Below are positions 58,081 to 64,000 of a stretch of DNA of 64,000 bases, piece by piece. Positions within the stretch are counted from its first letter, which is position 1, and every line of letters begins with the position of its first letter. The notes beneath the pieces were generated by a model. That model was given only the letters and a program-made list of their open reading frames with translations, did no database searches and was not told where the DNA came from. The position numbers and the translations under genes were made by a program. Location of the stretch: positions 1-64,000 of the forward strand of contig JAKSIB010000001.1 of NCBI GenBank assembly GCA_024399065.1, read 5' to 3'. The DNA comes from Fibrobacter sp. (GTDB lineage Bacteria; Fibrobacterota; Fibrobacteria; Fibrobacterales; Fibrobacteraceae).

Positions 58081-58132
58081 CCTTATAAGGGTATTATAAG
58101 CTTTGAGCCCCTTTATTAGGGGCTCTTTTTTA
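58081..58132 (+). terminator. Palindrome and terminator after the lipoprotein gene
   Basis: A perfect 12-bp palindrome CCCTTATAAGGG (58081-58092) is followed by a terminator: stem GAGCCCC / GGGGCTC (58106-58112 with 58120-58126), loop TTTATTA, and T6. Confidence 0.92.
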
Positions 58133-58148
58133 AGTATCTTTGGTCTAT

Positions 58149-59036
58149 ATGGAATCTCTTGAAAAAGAAGCGGCTGTAGCCCTTGATTACCTTTCCCGCA
58201 TTTCCAAGGAAGCGGAAAAGGCTTTTGATGAATTTCTCCCGTCCGAAAAGGATAGACCGTGTCGCCTTCACGAGGCTATGCGCTATTCCATGTTCGCTGG
58301 CGGCAAGCGTTTGCGCCCGGCCTTGGTTCGCGCTGCATTCGATATGTTTGGCGGCAAGGGCGAATCTGTTCGCTACGCTATGAGCGCGCTGGAAATGCTC
58401 CACACGTTCTCGCTGATTCACGATGACCTGCCCTGCATCGACGATGATGATTTTCGTCGTGGCAAGCCCACTTCCCATAAGCAGTTCGGCGAAGCCACTG
58501 CAGTGATGGCTGGTGATGCTCTTTGCATTCTCGCCTTCGAAATGATGGGTAAGACCGGCAATGCAAAGGCAATTGAAATTTTGGCTCACCTGCTGGGCAC
58601 CTTCGGTATGATTGGTGGCGAAATGACCGATATCGAATGCGAAGGCAAGCAGGTGGATTTGGAAATTGTGGACTACATCCACTATCACAAGACTGCAGCT
58701 CTTATTGAAGCTTCCCTGGAAGTTGGCGCCCGCTTGGCTAACGCTTCCGAAGAAGAAATCAAGGCTATCCGCGATTACGGTCGCTCCATCGGTCTTGCCT
58801 TCCAGATTGTGGATGATATCCTGGATATCGTTTCCACTACTGAAGAACTTGGTAAGGATGCCGGTTCCGACATCGAGAAGGGTAAGGCTACTTATCCGGC
58901 TCTGGTTGGCTTGGAACAGTCCCGTGTCCGTGCCCGTGAACTGTATGAAGAATCCATCAAGGCTTTGGATACCCTGAAGCAGGATACCGAGATTCTTCGT
59001 TCTATTGCCGCATTCATCATTACTCGAGTTAAGTAA
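58149..59036 (+). CDS. ispA: Polyprenyl (farnesyl/geranylgeranyl) diphosphate synthase
   Basis: 295 residues from the ATG at 58149; an in-frame TTG at 58140 lies in the promoter box. The trans-isoprenyl synthase motifs are present: GGKRLRPALV (51-60), the first Asp-rich motif DDLPCID (92-98) with DDDFRRGKPT, KTAALIEASLEVGA, and the second Asp-rich motif DDILD near 222. The two residues between the paired Asp region (PC after DDL) and the length suit short-chain synthases of the IspA type, making FPP or GGPP from IPP. The stop overlaps the dxs start (TAATG), so both isoprenoid genes are one unit. TATCTTGG ends 5 nt before the ATG, suggesting a leaderless mRNA. Confidence 0.92.
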   Translation: MESLEKEAAVALDYLSRISKEAEKAFDEFLPSEKDRPCRLHEAMRYSMFAGGKRLRPALVRAAFDMFGGKGESVRYAMSALEMLHTFSLIHDDLPCIDDDDFRRGKPTSHKQFGEATAVMAGDALCILAFEMMGKTGNAKAIEILAHLLGTFGMIGGEMTDIECEGKQVDLEIVDYIHYHKTAALIEASLEVGARLANASEEEIKAIRDYGRSIGLAFQIVDDILDIVSTTEELGKDAGSDIEKGKATYPALVGLEQSRVRARELYEESIKALDTLKQDTEILRSIAAFIITRVK

Positions 59037-60907
59037 TGGATCTTAAAGATATAAAGTCCCCAAAGGACATCAAACACTGCTCTGTCGAAGAGCTGAACAA
59101 GCTGGCCAGCCAGATTCGCGAGACCATCATTGGTCAAGTGTCTAAGCATGGCGGTCATCTTGCTTCCAGCCTTGGCGTGGTGGAACTTACCCTTGCATTG
59201 CACTACGTGTACAATACACCGGACGACAAGATTGTCTGGGATGTGGGTCACCAGGCTTATGTCCATAAGCTCCTGACAGGCCGTTTTGATCGCTTTGGCT
59301 CCCTCCGTCAGCAGGATGGTATTTCCGGATTCTTGAAGCGTCACGAAAGTGAATACGACTGCTTTGGCGCAGGCCATGCCACTACGTCTATTTCTGCAGC
59401 CCTCGGTTTTGCTGTTGCACGTAACCACTTCAACCGTCGTAACAACGTCGTTGCCGTAATTGGTGATGGTTCCATGACCGGCGGTATGGCTTACGAAGCC
59501 TTGAACAACGCTGGCATTTCCAAGCAGAACATGACCATCATCTTGAACGACAACAAGATGAGTATTGCTCCCAACGTAGGTGGCTTCAGCAAGTACTTGA
59601 ACCGCGTCATTTCCGACCCGGTGTACAACAAGATGCGTATGGACCTGGACCGCTTGATGAAGCGTCTTCCGGGCGTACTTGGATCCCGCTTCCGTGATCT
59701 GTTCCTCCAGGTTGAAAGTGCTGCAAAGACTGCAGTCAAGCCGGGACAGTTCTTCGAAGATCTGGGTGTCCGTTACTTTGGCCCTATCGATGGCCATGAC
59801 ATTAATGAACTGGTGATGATTCTTGAACGTGTAAAGTCTCAGCCGGGCCCCTGCCTGGTCCACGTTCTTACTGAGAAGGGCCGCGGTCTCGACGCTGCGG
59901 TGAAGAACCCCACCAAGTTCCACGGTTGTAATCCCTTCGATCCGGAAAGCGGTCTTCCGCTGGTGCCGGGTAGCAAGAATCCTTCCTTGACCAGCGTGTT
60001 CGGTAAGACCATGCTGGAACTTGCCAAGAAGGACAACCGCATCATCGGTATTACTGCCGCAATGCCTACGGGCTGCGGTCTCGATATTATGGCGAAGGAA
60101 ATGCCCGACCGCGTCATTGACGTGGGTATCGCCGAAGAACACGCTGTAACCTTTGCTGCAGGTCTTGCGTGCGATGGCGTTGTTCCGGTGGTGGCAATTT
60201 ACTCCTCCTTTATGCAACGCGCCTACGACCAGATTATGCACGACATTGCTCTGCAGAATCTCCACGTTGTTCTGGTGCTGGACCGTGCTGGCCTCGTAGG
60301 CGCAGACGGCCCCACACATCATGGTGCGTTCGACTTGTCTTTCCTGCGTACGATTCCGGGCATTACCATCCTGGCTCCGTCCAACGAAAACGAACTGCGT
60401 GACATGCTGACAGCATCCATTGATATGCCGGGTGTTGTGGCTATCCGCTATCCTCGTGGAACAGCCTTGGCTGAAGAACTGGAACCTGCAACAGACAACT
60501 TTGACGGCTGTCTGCCGAAGGTCTTGGAACAGGGTAAGGATATCCTGCTTCTTGGCGCAGGCTTCATGACAAATGAACTGAAGAAGACTGCAAAGGTCTT
60601 GCGCGAAAACGGATACAACCCGACCCTCGTGGATGCCCGTATCGTAAAGCCTCTTGACCAGGAATGCTACCGCGGTCTCTTCGAAAACCACAAGGTGATT
60701 GTCACTTTGGAAGACAATACGCTGGTGGGCGGTTACGGTTCCGCTATCGGCGAAATGCTCCTGGACTTCGGATATACGGACAAGCGTTTGATCCGCTTCG
60801 GACTTCCGGACAACTTTGTGGAACAGGGCGAAATTTCTGCCCTCTATAAACTCTTGAAAATTGACGGAGAATCCGTCGCCAAACAGATCATGGATAAAAT
60901 CCAATAA
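59036..60907 (+). CDS. dxs: 1-deoxy-D-xylulose-5-phosphate synthase
   Basis: 623 residues, complete. It condenses pyruvate and glyceraldehyde-3-phosphate with thiamine diphosphate, the first step of the MEP isoprenoid pathway. Visible features: SLGVVELTLALHYVYNTPDDKIVWDVGHQAYVHK, GHATTSISAALGFA, the TPP motif GDGSMTGGMAYEALNNAG, LNDNKMSIAPNVGG, the transketolase pyrimidine-domain DVGIAEEHAVTFAAGLA and DRAGLVGADGPTHHGAFDLSFLR. It is coupled to ispA by a one-base overlap, so precursor supply and chain building are expressed together. Confidence 0.97.
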   Translation: MDLKDIKSPKDIKHCSVEELNKLASQIRETIIGQVSKHGGHLASSLGVVELTLALHYVYNTPDDKIVWDVGHQAYVHKLLTGRFDRFGSLRQQDGISGFLKRHESEYDCFGAGHATTSISAALGFAVARNHFNRRNNVVAVIGDGSMTGGMAYEALNNAGISKQNMTIILNDNKMSIAPNVGGFSKYLNRVISDPVYNKMRMDLDRLMKRLPGVLGSRFRDLFLQVESAAKTAVKPGQFFEDLGVRYFGPIDGHDINELVMILERVKSQPGPCLVHVLTEKGRGLDAAVKNPTKFHGCNPFDPESGLPLVPGSKNPSLTSVFGKTMLELAKKDNRIIGITAAMPTGCGLDIMAKEMPDRVIDVGIAEEHAVTFAAGLACDGVVPVVAIYSSFMQRAYDQIMHDIALQNLHVVLVLDRAGLVGADGPTHHGAFDLSFLRTIPGITILAPSNENELRDMLTASIDMPGVVAIRYPRGTALAEELEPATDNFDGCLPKVLEQGKDILLLGAGFMTNELKKTAKVLRENGYNPTLVDARIVKPLDQECYRGLFENHKVIVTLEDNTLVGGYGSAIGEMLLDFGYTDKRLIRFGLPDNFVEQGEISALYKLLKIDGESVAKQIMDKIQ

Positions 60908-60918
60908 TTGGAAAAAAT

Positions 60919-62184
60919 ATGAGCGAAGAAAATAACGAAAAGCGTACCGTGAGATCCACTCTCAATCGTAAGTTCGGCGTTAGCGAAGCTACCGACCGTC
61001 GTAATCCCCGCCGCGATGATGACAACCGTGGCGAACGCAAGTCTTTTGGCGACCGTCCCTCCTTCCGTGGTGACCGTGATGAACGCCGTGGCGATCGCAA
61101 GTTCGGTGACCGTCCGCGCCGTGATGGTGATCGTCCGTTCCGTGGTGACCGAGACGACCGTCGTGGTGGAGATCGTCCTTTCGATCGTGAACGCCGTCCC
61201 CGTGGCGACCGTCCGTTCAACCGCAGCGAACGCCGTGGCCACTTCGGTGACGACCGTCGTCCCCGTCGCGAATTTGCTCAGGCAGGTGCTCCGATCTATC
61301 GTCAGCGTCCTGAAGAACAGCAGACTGAAGCTGTTGAAGAAGTTCTGGACGAAGCCGCTCTCGAAGCACGCGTTGCTCAGGTTGAATCCAGCGAAGACGT
61401 GGTTTCCAATCCGCCTTGGTTCAAGAAGCTCCTCGCTCTCACCACCGAAAAGGGTCGTGAACGTGAAGGCCGTTTCCTCGGTGAAGGCGTCCATGTTGTT
61501 GAAGAATTGGTCAAGCACCATCGTGAATTGGTCAGCTCTGTCTACATGGTTGAAGGTTTCAACGACGAAGCTTTGATCGAAGCTATCAACGAAGCTGAAA
61601 TCAAGATCAGTGTTCTGTCTGAGGCTCAGATGAAGCAGCTCGCTTCTACCGTTACCACTCAGGGCATTATTGCTGTTGCTCGCATTGCAAGCACCAAGCC
61701 TGTTTACGAATCCAGCCGCAGCGTCCTCACTCTCGTTGACGCTGTGCAGGATCCGGGTAACCTTGGTACCCTTTTCCGCACCAGCCTCGGCTTCGGTTCC
61801 GATGGTATGATTCTCGGTCGCGGTACCGTCAGCCCCTTCAACCCCAAGGTTGTCCGTGGTTCCTCGGGTACTTTCCTCCGCGTGCCTTTCGAATTTGACG
61901 TTGATCTCATCGACCAGATCAACTTCCTCCGCAGCAAGGGTTACACCATCATCGCTACCGACTTGCACGGTAAGCAGAGCCTCCGCGAAATCCCGAAGCA
62001 CAAGCTCCGCAAGATGGCTTTCCTCGTGGGTAACGAAGGTGCAGGCACCAATCCGTACTTCATCGAACTCGCTGACGAAACCGTCAAGATTCCGATGAGC
62101 AGTGATCTTGAATCCTTGAACGTCTCTGTGGCTCACGGTATTCTTTCCTACGAAGCTGCTCAGATCCAGGACGAACTCAAGTAA
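60919..62184 (+). CDS. SpoU/TrmH-family RNA 2'-O-methyltransferase with Arg/Asp-rich N-terminal tail
   Basis: 421 residues. Residues 1-~125 are a low-complexity tail of DRPFRGDRDDRRGG-type repeats, strongly charged and probably disordered. After a substrate-binding domain (NPPWFKKLLALTTEKGREREGRFLGEGVHVVEELV, 170-204), the SPOUT knot carries the three SpoU motifs: LVDAVQDPGNLGTLFRTSLGFG, MAFLVGNEGAGTNPYF and VKIPMSSDLESLNVSVAHGILSYE. It methylates a ribose 2'-OH in rRNA or tRNA using S-adenosylmethionine; the target nucleotide is not readable. The long tail is absent from ordinary family members of about 250-270 residues and may increase RNA binding. It lies 11 bp after dxs. Confidence 0.9.
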   Translation: MSEENNEKRTVRSTLNRKFGVSEATDRRNPRRDDDNRGERKSFGDRPSFRGDRDERRGDRKFGDRPRRDGDRPFRGDRDDRRGGDRPFDRERRPRGDRPFNRSERRGHFGDDRRPRREFAQAGAPIYRQRPEEQQTEAVEEVLDEAALEARVAQVESSEDVVSNPPWFKKLLALTTEKGREREGRFLGEGVHVVEELVKHHRELVSSVYMVEGFNDEALIEAINEAEIKISVLSEAQMKQLASTVTTQGIIAVARIASTKPVYESSRSVLTLVDAVQDPGNLGTLFRTSLGFGSDGMILGRGTVSPFNPKVVRGSSGTFLRVPFEFDVDLIDQINFLRSKGYTIIATDLHGKQSLREIPKHKLRKMAFLVGNEGAGTNPYFIELADETVKIPMSSDLESLNVSVAHGILSYEAAQIQDELK

Positions 62185-62202
62185 GGTTGCGAGAGGTTTA
62201 GA

Positions 62203-63096
62203 ATGAATTTTCATGAACGTCTAGAACAGCGTGTCGCCAAGTGCGGCAACCCGGTTTGCATGGGCATGGACCCGGTGATGAAGCTCATCGATCCTTGCGT
62301 TTCTGCAGGTTCTGCCGAAGACAAGATCAAGCGTTTCTATTCCGAAATTTTGGAATGTTGCATCAAGCGTAACGTGATGCCTGCTGTGGTGAAGCCCAAC
62401 AGTGCATACTACGAATGCGTTAGCGTGCAGGCTATGCTCACCTTGCAGCAGCTCATTGCTGACTACCGTAGCGCAGGAATCCCGGTGATTCTCGACGCCA
62501 AGCGCGGCGACATCGGCAAGTCCAGCGCCGCCTATGCAGTGGCTGCATTCGACGTTTACAAGGCCGACGTGGTGACCGTTTCTCCCTGGATGGGTTCCGA
62601 TTCCGTGAATCCTTTCGTTCGCGAAAATTCTGAAAACGGTGCATACGTTCTTCTCCGCACCAGCAACAAGGGCGCCCACGATTTCCAGGACATGCAGGTC
62701 ATCGGCAGCGACGATCCCCGCGACGTAAACGAAGCCTTCTACTCCGTTGCTGACAAAATCTTTGAATGGGACGGCGACAAGGGTTTCTTCGGCGCAGTGG
62801 TGGGCGCAACCCATCCTGAAGAACTTGAAAAGATCACCGCCTACTGCGTTGCCCATCAGCACGAGATTCCTTTCCTGATTCCGGGTGTTTCCATTCCTGG
62901 TGTTCCGGGTGGTCAGGGCGGCGATGCAAAGACTGTGCTTACTGCAATCAAGAACGGTGGTGGCAAGCGTCAGTTCCACGTGCTGAACAGTTCCAGCGGT
63001 CTGAACTTTGCTTACCAGCGCAGCGGCAATCCCGAGAACTTCGCAACCGAATGCGTTGACGCTCTGGAACGCCTGGCTGAAGCCTGCCAGATTTAA
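62203..63096 (+). CDS. pyrF: Orotidine 5'-phosphate decarboxylase (type 2)
   Basis: 297 residues. It decarboxylates OMP to UMP, the last step of pyrimidine synthesis. GMDPVMKLID near 21, VVKPNSAYYE near 62 and the catalytic ILDAKRGDIGKSS (Asp98, Lys100, Asp103) identify the longer type-2 subfamily, as do VSPWMGSDSVNPF and VVGATHPEELEKI. IPGVSIPGVPGGQGGDAKTV closes the phosphate site. The ATG has the ribosome binding site GAGAGG. It follows the methyltransferase gene by 18 bp. Confidence 0.96.
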   Translation: MNFHERLEQRVAKCGNPVCMGMDPVMKLIDPCVSAGSAEDKIKRFYSEILECCIKRNVMPAVVKPNSAYYECVSVQAMLTLQQLIADYRSAGIPVILDAKRGDIGKSSAAYAVAAFDVYKADVVTVSPWMGSDSVNPFVRENSENGAYVLLRTSNKGAHDFQDMQVIGSDDPRDVNEAFYSVADKIFEWDGDKGFFGAVVGATHPEELEKITAYCVAHQHEIPFLIPGVSIPGVPGGQGGDAKTVLTAIKNGGGKRQFHVLNSSSGLNFAYQRSGNPENFATECVDALERLAEACQI

Positions 63097-63132
63097 GGTA
63101 CCGTAACCCTCGGGACTTGAACTAGGTTCGCG

Positions 63133-64000
63133 ATGCGCTACTTGGCTATCCTCATTTTTGCAGTTGCTGTGATTGCTGCGGCTTTCCATTTTGCGAAGCC
63201 GCTGCCTAGCACGAACTTTGATGAATCCTTCTTGCCGAAGGCTTCCTCTGTTCGTTACGTCGCTGCAGGCCACGATGCTGCCGTAGCGGGCCTTTTCTGG
63301 ATCAAGGGCCTTACGGAACTTGGTGAAAGTTACTTGTATGGCCGTGAATACGGTTACCTGGGTCATGTGGCAGAACTTTCTACCAGTCTGGATTCCTTGT
63401 TCTATACGCCCTATTATTTCGTGGGCGGCGTGACTCCGGTGAATGCTCCGGATACGTCGGATTTTTCCGTGTTGCGCAGGGCTTCCAGGGTTTATCCCGA
63501 TAACTGGCGCCTGTCCTTGTACTACGCCTTGCGTTTGGCTCGCGGTCCCTATCCTAACAAGACCGAGGCGGCTAACGTGATGCGCAAGTATTTCGATAGT
63601 CCGGACACAACCATTCCTGAACATATCCGTACGATCTACCGTAGTTTCGAACTGGATTCCATGCAGACTGAAGTTGCCTTGGAAACCATCCTGAACGACG
63701 TGATGCAGCCTCAGTTCAAAACCTTCAGGGCAGGTTTCTATGCCAAGATCCTGAAGCTGATTGGCCATAAGGGACTGATTGATGATTACAACAAGAACGA
63801 AAATTATCAGAAGATAAAGTTCCTGGTCGATGGTATGATTGAAGGCAAGATTCATCCGGCTGCAGTATACAACGAACTCCTTCAGATGAAAAAGAGGTTT
63901 GACGAGGAAGCCGCTGCCAAGGCCGCCGAAGAAGCAGCCAAGGCTGCCGAGGAAACCGCCAAGGATTCTACCAATACGGCAATGGCTGACACTGTTGCAG
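63133..64000 (+). CDS. Membrane-anchored TPR-like protein, 5' part
   Basis: The gene is cut by the right edge of the window; 289 complete codons are visible, with no stop. The start is the ATG at 63133 (MRYLAILIFAVAVIAAAFHF), giving a signal anchor or signal peptide. The body is helical with TPR-like pairs (AAVAGLFWIKGLTELGESYLYG, RRASRVYPDNWRLSLYYALRLARG). The visible end is an Ala/Glu/Lys-rich segment (EEAAAKAAEEAAKAAEETAKD), probably coiled coil or disordered. No enzymatic motif. It starts 36 bp after pyrF without a terminator between. Function unknown; similar anchored TPR proteins occur in several Gram-negative phyla. Confidence 0.8.
   Translation, partial: MRYLAILIFAVAVIAAAFHFAKPLPSTNFDESFLPKASSVRYVAAGHDAAVAGLFWIKGLTELGESYLYGREYGYLGHVAELSTSLDSLFYTPYYFVGGVTPVNAPDTSDFSVLRRASRVYPDNWRLSLYYALRLARGPYPNKTEAANVMRKYFDSPDTTIPEHIRTIYRSFELDSMQTEVALETILNDVMQPQFKTFRAGFYAKILKLIGHKGLIDDYNKNENYQKIKFLVDGMIEGKIHPAAVYNELLQMKKRFDEEAAAKAAEEAAKAAEETAKDSTNTAMADTVA

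Noticed and set aside
58892-60904. A minus-strand open frame of about 670 codons opposite dxs
   Set aside because: dxs is certain; the antisense frame is a codon-bias artefact. Similar frames opposite the esterase (1364-2833), the 56355 lipoprotein and the methyltransferase gene were rejected for the same reason.

Overview
The window looks like chromosomal DNA of a Fibrobacter-type bacterium (phylum Fibrobacterota), close to the fibre-degrading rumen/gut lineage. The grounds are: many secreted or lipoprotein glycoside hydrolases and esterases (GH5 twice, GH8, a CE2 esterase, an alpha/beta-hydrolase), poly-serine linkers after lipoboxes, C-terminal sorting tails like those of type IX secretion cargo, a TIGR02147-family protein (a family expanded in Fibrobacter succinogenes), Gram-negative outer-membrane genes (lpxA, a LolB-like protein, beta-barrels), a maltosyl/glycogen-type synthase, and no SusC/SusD pair. 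I saw no tRNA, rRNA, CRISPR array, insertion sequence or phage gene. Species assignment is inference.

Layout. 1-4216: tail of an N-acetylglutamate synthase gene, folE, a long operator-rich intergenic region, a serine-linker lipoprotein esterase and a glycogen synthase. 4268-12608: dsbD (minus) divergent from an ECF sigma gene with a secreted propeller protein and a small lipoprotein, then cca, a GT2 gene (minus) and lpxA. 12637-29268 is the fibre-degradation and surface block: a GH5 lipoprotein (minus), a tight six-gene operon of envelope proteins (14027-23700), a large GH5 with a sorting tail (minus), an abundant-looking CBM-like secreted protein, and a GH8 lipoprotein. 29416-32529: a membrane beta-domain protein, a MoxR ATPase and a glycosyltransferase. 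32843-50033 is an almost unbroken plus-strand run: purA, a Crp-family regulator, a PASTA protein, TPR and LolB-like lipoproteins, a very large M6-protease-like protein without its metal-binding motif, an FGE-fold lipoprotein, an NlpE-like lipoprotein, a LytTR response regulator, lepB, a Big_5-type lipoprotein and a DinG-like helicase/nuclease. 50087-58058: a PF13625-like protein, a c-type cytochrome (minus), a CE2 esterase, a diguanylate cyclase with a carbohydrate-binding-like sensor domain, a small lipoprotein, and a TIGR02147 protein overlapping a lipoprotein with a duplicated module. 58149-64000: polyprenyl synthase, dxs, an rRNA/tRNA methyltransferase with an Arg/Asp-rich tail, pyrF, and the start of a TPR-like membrane protein.

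How it works together (inference). Polysaccharide enzymes appear to reach the surface by two routes, as lipoproteins (GH5 at 12637, GH8, the esterase) or as cargo with C-terminal sorting tails (GH5 at 24151, the CBM-like protein at 26744, the M6-like protein at 38401). The operon at 14027-23700 combines a CBM11-like secreted protein, three predicted barrels, a lipoprotein and a GH18-fold protein with Gln in place of the catalytic Glu. It is the best candidate here for an undescribed glycan-binding or uptake system of an organism lacking SusCD in this window. CBM11-like jelly-roll signatures recur in the periplasmic part of the diguanylate cyclase and in the lipoprotein at 56355, which suggests carbohydrate sensing linked to c-di-GMP. 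Upstream regions repeatedly show a Bacteroidetes-like TAnnTTTG box, in several cases only 4-6 nt before the start codon, which predicts leaderless mRNAs.
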